Shown one piece after another: positions 33,083 through 42,846 of a stretch of DNA of 64,000 nucleotides. The first letter of the stretch is position 1. Each line of letters starts with the position of its first letter. The translations under genes and the position numbers were made by a program. The notes under the pieces were generated by a model. The model saw only the letters and a program-made list of their open reading frames with translations. It had not been told where the DNA came from and did no database searches. The stretch covers positions 23,518 through 87,517 of the forward strand of contig JAYRSJ010000018.1 in the NCBI GenBank assembly GCA_041920215.1. Reading direction: 5' to 3'. The DNA comes from JAYRSJ01 sp041920215. Its GTDB lineage: Bacteria > Pseudomonadota > Gammaproteobacteria > Burkholderiales > Burkholderiaceae_C.

Positions 33083-33370
33083 TCAGTTCAGGTAGCCGGT
33101 GCTATCGCGCAAGTGCCAGTCCATCTCGCCGGCCGCGCGGGCGCGCTGCAGTTCCTTGATCACCGCGGCGCGGCTCAGCGGGCCGGCGGCGGTGGGCTCC
33201 TTCTGCAGCAGCTGTTCGGGACTGAGGCAGGGTTGCACGCTGGCCGCAGCCGGCTTGCCGGCTTCGGTCTTTCCGGCCGGGGCCGGCTGCTCGGCAAAGC
33301 TCGCCGTCGACAGGGCGCCCAGGGTCAGCAGGGCGGCCAGGGTGCTGTGGGGGTGGGTGATGCGCTTCAT
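33083..33370 (-). CDS. Small exported protein, possibly DUF4148-like
   Basis: A 95-residue protein with a signal peptide (HSTLAALLTLGALSTASFAEQP), a Pro/Ala/Lys-rich linker, and a C-terminal segment SRAAVIKELQRARAAGEMDW that resembles the (T/S)RAxVxxELxxARAAGE pattern of DUF4148 proteins of Burkholderiales. One cysteine is present in the mature part. It is presumably periplasmic. The function is unknown, and the family assignment rests on that one short pattern. Confidence 0.7.
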   Translation of the reverse strand: MKRITHPHSTLAALLTLGALSTASFAEQPAPAGKTEAGKPAAASVQPCLSPEQLLQKEPTAAGPLSRAAVIKELQRARAAGEMDWHLRDSTGYLN

Positions 33371-33552
33371 GATGAGTCCTTTACGGCTTGGGACGGGGAA
33401 GGCGCATCAGGACGGGCATGCGTTCATGACGGGCTGCGGGCCTGATGCTGGCGCCGTTCGGCTTGGAACGGTACTGCCAGCTTAGGCAGACACCCGGCGG
33501 CCGGCCTCCGTCCCCTGATGTAGGAAGCGGCCCGCCGCGGGGCTGTCTCAGC

Positions 33553-34859
<1,307 letters not shown>

Positions 34860-34863
<4 letters not shown>

Positions 34864-35423
34864 TCCAGCACCTCTATCGTGTGGTTGCCGTTGGTGTAGA
34901 TGCAGATCTCGCCGGCGATCACCAGCGACTGCTTGACGATCTCGGCAGCGCTGAGCTCGCTGTGGTTGAGCAGCGCCTTGGCGGCGGCCTGCGCATAGGC
35001 GCCGCCGGAGCCGATCGCGACGATGCCCTGCTCGGGCTCCAGCACATCGCCGTTGCCGGTGATGATCAGCGAGGCCGTGCGGTCGGCCACGGCCAGCATG
35101 GCCTCCAGCCGGCGCAGCACGCGGTCGGTGCGCCAGTCGCGCGTCAGCTCGACGGCGGCGCGCACCAGATGGCCCTGGTGCTTCTCCAGCTTGGCCTCGA
35201 AACGCTCGAACAGCGTGAAGGCATCGGCGGTGGCGCCGGCAAAGCCGGCCAGCACCTTGTCGTGATAGAGCTTGCGCACCTTGCGGGCGCTGGACTTGAC
35301 GACGATATGGCCCAGCGTCACCTGGCCGTCGCCACCGATCGCGACCTGCATGCCTTGAGGGGTCGCACGGCGCACGCTGACGATGGTGGTGCCGTGGAAG
35401 GAGGGATGTTGTTGTTGGTCCAT
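34860..35423 (-). CDS. hslV: ATP-dependent protease subunit HslV
   Basis: A 187-residue proteasome-like peptidase. Maturation removes the short propeptide MDQQQHPSFHG and exposes the catalytic N-terminal threonine of TTIVSVRR. IGGDGQVTLGHIVVKSSARKVRKLYHDKVLAGFAGATADAFTLFERFEAKLE and IGSGGAYAQAAAKAL are family blocks. It assembles as stacked hexamers capped by HslU and degrades unfolded and regulatory proteins in the cytoplasm. The ATG at 35423 has a GGAG site; the one at 35459 is too far upstream for a normal propeptide. A sigma-32-like promoter lies directly upstream. Confidence 0.96.
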
Positions 35424-35432
35424 GGGGACTCC

Positions 35433-35460
35433 AGATAGGGGCGCTCCGCGCGGTTCCAAG
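35433..35460 (-). promoter_or_regulatory. Candidate heat-shock (sigma-32) promoter of hslVU
   Basis: On the minus strand CTTGGAA is separated by 12 bases from CCCCTATCT, close to the sigma-32 consensus CTTGAAA-N12-15-CCCCATNT. The predicted start would fall only a few bases before the hslV ATG at 35423, leaving an almost leaderless message, which weakens the call. hslVU is a heat-shock operon in Escherichia coli. Confidence 0.4.
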
Positions 35461-35539
35461 GCGCGGCCTGATCATGCGAACGCCGCCCGCCGGTCACAGC
35501 GCCCTCGGAACGACGACGTACGGTGCTGCCCTGGGGCGA

Positions 35540-37354
35540 CTAGACCTGTCGAACCTTGATCTTGGCGTGTTCGTTGATGCCCATCGCGCCGAAGAACAGC
35601 GCGACCAGGCGGTGCGCATCGGTGAACACCACCGCGCGGTTCTCGCTGCGGCGGCTCAGCACCCAGTTGAGCAGATCGCCGGCGGCCATGAAGTCCAGCC
35701 GTATCAGCTTGGGGCAGGCAATGGTCACCAGGCTGGCGGCGCCCAGTGAGTCGCTCATCAGCTTCAGCGTTTCGCTGATATCGCCGCTGAGCTGCCCCGA
35801 CAGCTCCAGCTGTGCGCCGGCGGCCAGCTGGGTCTGCTCGGTGATGGTCGACTCCATGAAGCTGCTGGACATCTCGGGCGACAGCGTCGAGTGTGCGGGG
35901 CCGTTGGTGGAGAAGCTGTTGCCGCTGACCCGCACCCGGCACTTGGCCTTCTCCCAGGATGGGGGCGAGACCTCGTAGGTGACGCAGTAGTCGATCGCGG
36001 CCTCGTCGAACTGGTCGGGGCGGTTGACCAGGCGCAGCGCCTCCAGGCGCAGCATCCAGTAGGCCGGGTCCACATCGCGCATGCCCACCGGTGCCAGCTC
36101 CTTGAGCTGCAGCAGGAACTGGTCGCCGGCCAGCCAGCGCATATCGATCGGCTGCTTGGCCCAGCTGCGGAACAGCTCCTGCAGCCGGGCGCAGGCCTCG
36201 GTGTCGATCTGACGCAGCGCGGCCCAGTCCAGCACCCAGGGCATAGGCAGGTTCTGGCAGCGTGCCGCCAGCGCCGCCACCGCCTCGGCCTCCAGGTACT
36301 CGGGCGCGGCCCAGCTGACGCCGCCGGCCTGGCCCATGGGCTTGCGCTCCTTCTGCGCGGCCTCGGCCACCAGCTTGGGCAAGGAGAACCATTGCGGAGG
36401 CGACAGGCTGAACTGCTGCACGTAGTCCAGGGCCAGGGCCTCGAACTTGGCCTGCTGGCCAGTGGCGCGGTAGAGATCGAACAGCACCAGCCAGGTTTCG
36501 GCATGCTCATGCCGAGTACCGCCGGCGCCGACCAGGGCGGTCAGCCCCTGCTCGCAGCTCTGGTAGTCGGCATTGGCGAAGGCGATCACCATCTCGTCCA
36601 GCTCGGGGTCGTGGACCATCTCGCTGACTTCGATGCTGCCGCCGTCGGCCACGCGGAAACTCAGGTCCGCCGGCTTGGGCGCAGCGGGCGCCGCGAAGCT
36701 GGCGTTCAGCACCGGGACCGGCGGGCCGCCATGGGCGCTGAGCTCGAAGGCCAGCGGCGGCAGATCGGGCAGGCGGCTGGGCGGCGCATCGGAGAGCGGC
36801 GGCAGGCCCGCGCCCATCACCGCCGCGGCGGGGGGCGGCGCGCTGCCCAGGCGGGCCCGCTCCTGCAGCGAGGCATGCTCGCTGACGCGACCGCTGCCAG
36901 GCTCCGAGGGCTGGGTCGGTTCGAAATGCACCGGCCGCGTGCTGGTCTCGAAGAAGCCAGGCGGATGTGCGGTCTGCATCTGGGTGGCGGCAAAGTTCTC
37001 GCCCACCATCTGCTGCTCGATCTGGTCGATCTTGGCCTTGACGCCCGGGTCGATCTTGGAGTTCAGGTCACTGTTGCGCTCGGCCTCGTCGATGCGTGAG
37101 CTGGCGCTGCCCAGGGCGGCCAGCTGCTCGGGGCTGAGCCCTTCGCGACGGATGCGGCGCAGCATGTCCAGCTCGCGCTTGCGCACGAAGTCATTGCGGC
37201 GTTTGCGCTCGACCATCGCGCGCAGCTCGGCCTTGGCCTGATCGCCCTCCGGGTCGTCCTGGCGCGAGTTGATCTCGGCCCAATCGGTCGTCGGATTGGC
37301 CACGAAGCGCGCCACCTTGCGGAAGAAGCCTTCGCCGTCTTTGGGTTCTGACAT
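35540..37354 (-). CDS. STAS-domain protein of unknown function
   Basis: A 604-residue protein. The N-terminus (FFRKVARFVANPTTDWAEI) precedes a charged, probably coiled segment (50-115), a Pro-rich linker (125-215), a helical repeat-like region around 240-345 (DYQSCEQGLTALVG...WLVLFDLYRATGQQAKFEALALDY), and two STAS-like segments: one near 370-420 (VLDWAALRQIDTEACARLQELFRSW) and a C-terminal one at about 500-600 (LELSGQLSGDISETLKLM...IRLDFMAAGDLLNWV). STAS domains mediate protein contact in anti-sigma antagonists and transporters. No serine of a classical SpoIIAA site is obvious. I associate genes of this type with the hslVU-dksA neighbourhood in Burkholderiales; no function is known to me. 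Confidence 0.8.
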   Translation of the reverse strand: MSEPKDGEGFFRKVARFVANPTTDWAEINSRQDDPEGDQAKAELRAMVERKRRNDFVRKRELDMLRRIRREGLSPEQLAALGSASSRIDEAERNSDLNSKIDPGVKAKIDQIEQQMVGENFAATQMQTAHPPGFFETSTRPVHFEPTQPSEPGSGRVSEHASLQERARLGSAPPPAAAVMGAGLPPLSDAPPSRLPDLPPLAFELSAHGGPPVPVLNASFAAPAAPKPADLSFRVADGGSIEVSEMVHDPELDEMVIAFANADYQSCEQGLTALVGAGGTRHEHAETWLVLFDLYRATGQQAKFEALALDYVQQFSLSPPQWFSLPKLVAEAAQKERKPMGQAGGVSWAAPEYLEAEAVAALAARCQNLPMPWVLDWAALRQIDTEACARLQELFRSWAKQPIDMRWLAGDQFLLQLKELAPVGMRDVDPAYWMLRLEALRLVNRPDQFDEAAIDYCVTYEVSPPSWEKAKCRVRVSGNSFSTNGPAHSTLSPEMSSSFMESTITEQTQLAAGAQLELSGQLSGDISETLKLMSDSLGAASLVTIACPKLIRLDFMAAGDLLNWVLSRRSENRAVVFTDAHRLVALFFGAMGINEHAKIKVRQV

Positions 37355-37429
37355 GCGCGCTGGACCTTGCTGTGCTGCTGAAATGCTGCCGCGTCGATTC
37401 TGCCCCGGCCGCAGGCCAGGGCATGGGCT

Positions 37430-38113
37430 TTAGTCGCCGAACATCTTCTGCTTCAGCTCACGGCGCTGCTGCGCCTCCAGCGACAGATTGGCGGTCGGGC
37501 GGGCAATCAGCCGGCCCAGGCCGATGGGCTCGCCGGTCTCGTCGCAGTAGCCGTACTCGCCGCTGTCCAGGCGGGCCAGCGACTGCATGATCTTCTTCAG
37601 CAGCTTGCGCTCGCGGTCGCGGGTGCGCAGCTCCAGCGCATGTTCTTCCTCGATGGTGGCGCGGTCGGCCGGGTCGGGGACGATGGAGGTGTCCTCCCGC
37701 AGATGCTCGGTGGTCTCGCCGGCATTGGACAGCACACCCTCCTTCAGCGCCTGCAGCTTGGCGCGGAAGAACTCGATCTGCTTGTCGTTCATGTATTCGG
37801 TATCGGGCATGGCGAGCACTTCGGCATCGCTGAGCTCGGCGCCTGGCTTGGTCTTCCAGGCATTGGCAAGTTTGGGGTCGGCCTTCACAGGGGTACGGGG
37901 GCTTTCAATCTGAGGGCTGATCATCTGCCGCGTGGGCGGCTTCGGGGGGGCAAATCGGTCGGCGAAGCGGCTGCTGCCCTGAATGGCGGGAGCATCGTCG
38001 GCGGTTGCCAGCGCGGTCTCCGCTTCACTCTTGGCAGCGGACTTGCTGCCAGCCTTGGCGCTCGCCGTCTTGGCGGGGGCCGGGCTGGTCTTGGGGGCCG
38101 GGGTCTTGCTCAC
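37430..38113 (-). CDS. dksA: RNA polymerase-binding transcription factor DksA, cysteine-poor variant
   Basis: A 227-residue DksA. The C-terminal 140 residues match the family: MNDKQIEFFRAKLQALKEGVLSNAGETTEHLRED, the coiled-coil tip VPDPADRATIEEEHALELRTRDRERKLLKKIMQSLARLDSGEYG, then the globular end. Of the four zinc cysteines only C190 remains; the others are T193, S211 and A214 (YCDETGEP and TANLSLEAQ). The first 90 residues are a Lys/Ala/Pro/Ser-rich extension absent from Escherichia coli DksA (151 residues). DksA binds the polymerase secondary channel and works with ppGpp. The GTG at 38113 has a GAGGAG site six bases upstream, so I prefer it to the ATG at 38140. Confidence 0.92.
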   Translation of the reverse strand: MSKTPAPKTSPAPAKTASAKAGSKSAAKSEAETALATADDAPAIQGSSRFADRFAPPKPPTRQMISPQIESPRTPVKADPKLANAWKTKPGAELSDAEVLAMPDTEYMNDKQIEFFRAKLQALKEGVLSNAGETTEHLREDTSIVPDPADRATIEEEHALELRTRDRERKLLKKIMQSLARLDSGEYGYCDETGEPIGLGRLIARPTANLSLEAQQRRELKQKMFGD

Positions 38114-38256
38114 GTTCGTCTCCTCGCTGCGGTGCTGCACCTGCTTGGCCGGCGCGGACGGCTCATGCGGTCCGCGTCAGTGTGGGCGATCTCGTCAGTT
38201 TTCGGGCGGGCGGATTGTAGCCACGCCTTCGCTACGTTCGGCTGACAAGCGGCCGC

Positions 38257-39306
38257 TCAGGCGAGGCACCCTTCCAGACCTTGTAACAGGATCTCCTTGG
38301 GCAGGTCGATACCGATGAAAACCATTTTGCTCTGCTTTTTCTCGCCGGGCAGCCATTTCGGGCCCAGGTCCGAGCCCATCAGCTGGTGCACACCCTGGAA
38401 GATCACCTTTTTATCGGTGCCCTTCATGTTCAGCACGCCCTTGTAGCGCAGCATCTTGGGGCCGTAGACCTGCACGATGGCGCCCAGGAAGTCTTCCAGC
38501 TTGGCCGGGTTGAAGGGCTTGTCGGAGCGGAACACGAAGGACTTGACGTCGTCGTCGTGGTGGTGGTGGTGCGGGTGCTCGCAGTGCCCGCCGTGCTCAT
38601 GGTCGTGGTGATCATGGTCATGGTGCCCATGCTCGTGCTCATCGGCCTTCAGGAAATCAGGGTCGATCTCCAGCTTGGCATTCAGATTGAAGCCGCGCAG
38701 ATCGAAGACCTGGGCCAGCGCCACCTCGCCGAAATGGGCGGTCTGCACCGGCGCGCGCGGGTTCATATGCTTGATGCGGTGCGTCAGCGCCTCGACAGCG
38801 GCCGGCTCGACCAGGTCGGACTTGCTGATGAAGATCTGGTCGGCGAAGCCGATCTGGCGGCGCGCCTCCTGGCGGGTGTCGAGCTGCTGTTCCGCATGCT
38901 TGGCATCGACCAGGGTCAGGATGGAGTCGAGCAGATAGCTCTCGGCGATCTCGTCATCCATGAAGAAGGTCTGCGCCACCGGGCCCGGGTCGGCCAGGCC
39001 GGTGGTCTCGATGATGACCCGCTCGAAGTCCAGCTCGCCCTTGCGCTTCTTGGCGGCCAGCTCGGTCAGCGTGCTGCGCAGATCCTCGCGTATCGTGCAG
39101 CAGACGCAGCCATTGCTCATCTGGATGATCTGCTCCTGGGTGTCGGCGACCAGGATGTCGTTGTCGATGTTCTCCTCGCCGAACTCGTTCTCTATCACCG
39201 CGATCTTCTGGCCATGGGCCTCGCTGAGCACGCGCTTGAGCAGGGTGGTCTTTCCTGAGCCCAGAAAGCCGGTCAGGATGGTGGCGGGAATGAGGCCTTG
39301 TGACAT
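38257..39306 (-). CDS. CobW/COG0523 GTPase, probable zinc metallochaperone
   Basis: A 349-residue G3E GTPase. The P-loop is TGFLGSGKTTLLKRVL, switch regions follow (VIENEFGEENIDND), and the family metal motif CxCC appears as NGCVCCTIREDL. NKxD is represented by ISKSDLVEP. Around residues 225-255 there is a His/Asp/Glu-rich stretch with about 20 histidines, and the CobW C-terminal domain follows (FVFRSDKPFNPAKLEDFLG). Such proteins deliver or store zinc or other metals in the cytoplasm. It stands upstream of dksA with a 143-base gap, in the same orientation. Which metal it handles cannot be read from sequence; the His-rich loop suggests zinc, nickel or cobalt. Confidence 0.92.
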   Translation of the reverse strand: MSQGLIPATILTGFLGSGKTTLLKRVLSEAHGQKIAVIENEFGEENIDNDILVADTQEQIIQMSNGCVCCTIREDLRSTLTELAAKKRKGELDFERVIIETTGLADPGPVAQTFFMDDEIAESYLLDSILTLVDAKHAEQQLDTRQEARRQIGFADQIFISKSDLVEPAAVEALTHRIKHMNPRAPVQTAHFGEVALAQVFDLRGFNLNAKLEIDPDFLKADEHEHGHHDHDHHDHEHGGHCEHPHHHHHDDDVKSFVFRSDKPFNPAKLEDFLGAIVQVYGPKMLRYKGVLNMKGTDKKVIFQGVHQLMGSDLGPKWLPGEKKQSKMVFIGIDLPKEILLQGLEGCLA

Positions 39307-39432
39307 TTTGTTGATGCTTGCTGCGTGGCGTTGGAGACTGCCCCGGCAGTTTGGGGCGGCTGACTGTGGTGCAAGAGCCTGGTCATGTCAATGGGTTATC
39401 CTCGGCAGCCTCGCAACTACGACACGAAGCCT

Positions 39433-40317
39433 GTGTCCGAACCTCAGCCTAGTCGACCCTTGCATCGAGGGGGTCCCAAGCCCGCCGGCAGCCCTCATGA
39501 GTCGCGCGGCCTCCTGGAGCGTGTGCTGGAGTTCCTCCACCCCGGCCCCGATTCCACCAGCGAGCTAATCGAAACCCTGGCCGATGCCGAGGAGCGGGCG
39601 CTGATCGCCCCCGAGTCGCGCCAGATGCTGGAAGGCGTGCTGCGCATGGCCGAGCTCAGTGCTGGCGATGTGATGGTGGCAGCGCCTCGCATGGACCTGC
39701 TGGACATCGAGTCGCCCTACGACGCGCTGCTGGGCGCTGTGATTCGCGCCGGACATTCGCGCTTTCCGGTCTTCGAGGGCCAGCGCGACAACATCATCGG
39801 CATCCTGCTGGCCAAGGACCTGCTGAAGGTCCAGCGCTCGCCCGAGCTGAATCTGCGTGCGCTGCTGCGCCCGGCGGTCTTCGTGCCGGAGAGCAAGGGC
39901 TTGAACGAGTTGCTGCGCGACTTCCGCTCCAACCGCAACCATCTGGCCATCGTGATCGACGAGTTTGGCAATACCGCCGGCCTGATCACGATCGAGGATG
40001 TGCTGGAGGAGATCGTCGGCGAGATCGAGGACGAGTTCGACGACAGGAACGGCGAGTCCGGCGTCTACACGCTGGCCGATGGTAGCCAGCGGGTGGCCGG
40101 CGATGCCGCGATCGCCGCGGTCAACGAGGTTTTTGGCGTGCACCTGCCCGAGAGCGAGTTCGACACCATAGGCGGCCTGGTCGCCCATGAGCTGGGCCGG
40201 GTGCCGCGGCGCGGCGAGGCGGTGGAGATCGGCGGTCTGAGCTTTGCGGTGATGCTGGCCCGCGGCGGCGCGGTGCGCTGGTTCAAGGTCACGCGCGCCA
40301 GCGCCAGCGAGGCCTGA
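39433..40317 (+). CDS. corC: CorC/HlyC-family transporter-associated CBS protein
   Basis: About 294 residues: a short N-terminus, two CBS domains (about 65-190: MVAAPRMDLLDIESPYDALLGAVIRAGHSRFPVFEGQRDNIIGILLAKDLLK and VFVPESKGLNELLRDFRSNRNHLAIVIDEFGNTAGLITIEDVLEEIVGEI) and a CorC_HlyC C-terminal domain (ESEFDTIGGLVAHELGRVPRRGE). It lacks the membrane DUF21 part of larger relatives. It is linked to magnesium/cobalt efflux. The start is uncertain: GTG 39433 gives an N-terminus like homologues (SEPQPSRP); ATG 39385 would add 16 residues. It overlaps lnt by one base (TGATG). Confidence 0.9.
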   Translation: MSEPQPSRPLHRGGPKPAGSPHESRGLLERVLEFLHPGPDSTSELIETLADAEERALIAPESRQMLEGVLRMAELSAGDVMVAAPRMDLLDIESPYDALLGAVIRAGHSRFPVFEGQRDNIIGILLAKDLLKVQRSPELNLRALLRPAVFVPESKGLNELLRDFRSNRNHLAIVIDEFGNTAGLITIEDVLEEIVGEIEDEFDDRNGESGVYTLADGSQRVAGDAAIAAVNEVFGVHLPESEFDTIGGLVAHELGRVPRRGEAVEIGGLSFAVMLARGGAVRWFKVTRASASEA

Positions 40318-41798
40318 TGCCGCGACTCAGCGGCAAGAGCGCCGGTGGGGCGGCGCTGCTGGCAGGCGTGCTGCACACCGCCGCCTTCGCCCCGACCGAG
40401 GCCTGGTGGCTGCAGATCCTGGCGCTGGCCTGGCTGGCCCATCTGAGCTGGACCGCCACGCCGCGGCGCGCGGCGCTGCTGGGCGGGCTGTTCGGCTTCG
40501 GCTGGCTGGCCTCGGGCCTGTGGTGGCTGCATATCAGCATGCACCAGTTCGGCGGCATCCCCTGGCCGCTGGCGGCCCTGGCCGTGGCCCTGCTGGCGGC
40601 CTTCCTGGCGCTGTACTACGCGCTGGCCCTGGGCTTGGCGGCGCGGCTGCGCGGTGCCGGCGGCCCCTGGCATGCGCTGACCTGGGCGGCCTGCTGGCTG
40701 CTGGCCGAACTCGCGCGGGCCACGCTGTTCAGCGGCTTTCCCTGGATCGCCAGCGGCTATGCGCACACCAGCGGCCTGCTCTCCGGCTGGGCGCCCTGGA
40801 TCGGTGTCTATGGCATCACGCTGCTGGCCGCCGGCTGTGCCGCCGCCTTTGCCGCGCTGGGCCGCCATGCCTGGCAGCCGGCCGCCGTGGTGCTGGGCCT
40901 GCTGGCCCTGGGCCAGCTGCTGCCGCAGGACTTCAGCCGCAGCAGCGGCCGCCTGTCCGTCTCGCTGCTGCAGCCGGCGGTGGCCCAGGATCAGAAGTTC
41001 GACCGCGATCTGATGGAGCGCAACCTGGACCGCCTGGCCCGCCAGATCGAGCAGGCGCGCGGCCAGCTGGTGGTGACGCCCGAATCGGTGGTGCCGCTGC
41101 CGCTGGCCTATCTGGACCCCGACTACATCGCCCGCCTGCAGGCCGCGGCCAGCCGCCGCGCCCTGCTGCTGGGCGTCTTCCTGGGCAATGAGCGCGAGGG
41201 CTTCGTCAACTCGCTGATCGGCATGGGGCCCGGAACCGCCCCGCCCTACAGCTACGGCAAGCGCCATCTGCTGCCCTTTGGCGAATTCATACCGCCGGGC
41301 TTCGGCTGGTTCGTGCGTGCGATGGGCATTCCGATGGACGACCAGGCCCGTGGCGACCACCAGCGCCCCTTCGTGGTGGCGGGCCAGCGCCTGCGACCGC
41401 TGATCTGCTACGAGGACCTGTTCGGCGAAGATTTCGTGGACAGCATGGTCGGCGAGGGCGCGGCCACGGTGCTGGTCAATGTCAGCAATCTGGCCTGGTT
41501 CGGTACCCTGATGGTGCAGGATCAGCATCTGCAGTTCTCGCGGATGCGCGCGCTGGAATTCCAGCGGCCCTTCATCCGCGCCACCAATACCGGCGCCACC
41601 GCGGTGCTGGACCACCGCGGCCGGCTGCGCGCCCGCGTGCCCGCCGGCATGGCGGCCACGCTGGAGACCACGGTCGAGGGCCGCAGCGGCAGCACACCCT
41701 ATGCCCGCTGGCTGCAGGCCCTGGGGCTGGCGCCGCTCTGGGCCCTTGCCCTGCTGCCCCTCGCCTGGGCGGTCTGGCGCCTGCGCCGTGGCCGCTAG
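40317..41798 (+). CDS. lnt: Apolipoprotein N-acyltransferase
   Basis: A 493-residue inner-membrane enzyme that transfers an acyl chain from a phospholipid to the N-terminal cysteine of lipoproteins, the last step of lipoprotein maturation. About six to eight helices carry a periplasmic nitrilase domain with the expected triad: Glu in VVTPESVVPLPL, Lys in SYGKRHLLPFGEFIPPG, and nucleophile Cys in PLICYEDLFGE. NLAWFGTLMVQDQHLQFSRMRALEFQRPFIRATNTG is also typical. It is translationally coupled to corC, the usual pairing in proteobacteria. Confidence 0.96.
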   Translation: MPRLSGKSAGGAALLAGVLHTAAFAPTEAWWLQILALAWLAHLSWTATPRRAALLGGLFGFGWLASGLWWLHISMHQFGGIPWPLAALAVALLAAFLALYYALALGLAARLRGAGGPWHALTWAACWLLAELARATLFSGFPWIASGYAHTSGLLSGWAPWIGVYGITLLAAGCAAAFAALGRHAWQPAAVVLGLLALGQLLPQDFSRSSGRLSVSLLQPAVAQDQKFDRDLMERNLDRLARQIEQARGQLVVTPESVVPLPLAYLDPDYIARLQAAASRRALLLGVFLGNEREGFVNSLIGMGPGTAPPYSYGKRHLLPFGEFIPPGFGWFVRAMGIPMDDQARGDHQRPFVVAGQRLRPLICYEDLFGEDFVDSMVGEGAATVLVNVSNLAWFGTLMVQDQHLQFSRMRALEFQRPFIRATNTGATAVLDHRGRLRARVPAGMAATLETTVEGRSGSTPYARWLQALGLAPLWALALLPLAWAVWRLRRGR

Positions 41799-41907
41799 CC
41801 GGGCCGTGGCCCCGTAGAATCGGGCGCCTTCGCGCCGGCGGCACACGGCGCGGCTGCTTTCGCCGTCATTCTTTTCCAGCTGTCTTTCATTTCCCCGGGA
41901 AGCACCC

Positions 41908-42843
41908 ATGTCTCGCCTGAGCTTTCAGCAAATCATCCTGACCCTGCAGGACTATTGGTCCAAGCAGGGTTGCGCCCTGCTGCAACCCTATGACATGGAG
42001 GTGGGTGCCGGCACCAGCCATACCGCCACCTTTTTGCGCGCGCTAGGCCCCGAGCCCTGGAAGGCCGCGTACGTGCAGCCCAGCCGCCGCCCCACAGACG
42101 GTCGCTACGGCGAGAACCCCAACCGCCTGCAGCACTACTACCAGTATCAGGTGGTGCTCAAGCCGGCGCCGGCCAATATCCTGGAGCTCTATCTGGGCTC
42201 GCTGGAGGCCCTGGGCTTCGACCTGAAGAAGAACGATGTGCGCTTCGTCGAGGACGATTGGGAGAACCCGACCCTCGGTTGCTGGGGTCTGGGCTGGGAG
42301 GTCTGGCTCAACGGCATGGAGGTGACCCAGTTCACTTATTTCCAGCAGGTCGGCGGCATCGACTGCAAGCCCATCACCGGCGAGATCACCTACGGCCTGG
42401 AGCGTCTGGCCATGTATCTGCAGGGCGTCGAATCGGTCTACGACCTCGAGTACACGCCGGGCATCAGCTATGGCGATGTGTTCCATCAGAACGAGGTCGA
42501 GCAGAGCACCTACAACTTCGAGCACAGCGATGTGGACTTCCTGCTCGCCGCCTTTGCCGCTCATGAAAAGCAGAGCCAGCACCTGATGCGGCAGCAGCTG
42601 GCCCTGCCGGCCTACGAGCAGCTGCTCAAGGCCGGCCACAGCTTCAATCTGCTGGACGCCCGCGGCGCGATCAGCGTCACCGAGCGCGCGGCCTATATCG
42701 GCCGCATCCGCAATCTGGCCCGTGCGGTGGCGCAGAGCTATCTGGACAGCCGCGCCCGCCTCGGCTTCCCCATGGCCCCCAAGGCCTGGGCCGAGGAAGT
42801 GATCGCCCAGATCGAGAAGAAGAACGAGAAGAAGGCAGCCTGA
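41908..42843 (+). CDS. glyQ: Glycine-tRNA ligase alpha subunit
   Basis: A 311-residue class II synthetase subunit that, with GlyS, charges tRNA-Gly. LSFQQIILTLQDYWSKQGCALLQPYDMEVGAGTSHTATFLRALGPEPWKAAYVQPSRRPTDGRYGENPNRLQHYYQYQVVLKP contains the N-terminal active-site block with motif 2; YGLERLAMYLQGV holds motif 3. The C-terminus ends in a Glu/Lys-rich tail. It is followed by glyS after 3 bases, as in the alpha2-beta2 type of most bacteria. A strong GGGAAG precedes the ATG. Confidence 0.97.
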   Translation: MSRLSFQQIILTLQDYWSKQGCALLQPYDMEVGAGTSHTATFLRALGPEPWKAAYVQPSRRPTDGRYGENPNRLQHYYQYQVVLKPAPANILELYLGSLEALGFDLKKNDVRFVEDDWENPTLGCWGLGWEVWLNGMEVTQFTYFQQVGGIDCKPITGEITYGLERLAMYLQGVESVYDLEYTPGISYGDVFHQNEVEQSTYNFEHSDVDFLLAAFAAHEKQSQHLMRQQLALPAYEQLLKAGHSFNLLDARGAISVTERAAYIGRIRNLARAVAQSYLDSRARLGFPMAPKAWAEEVIAQIEKKNEKKAA

Positions 42844-42846
42844 GTC

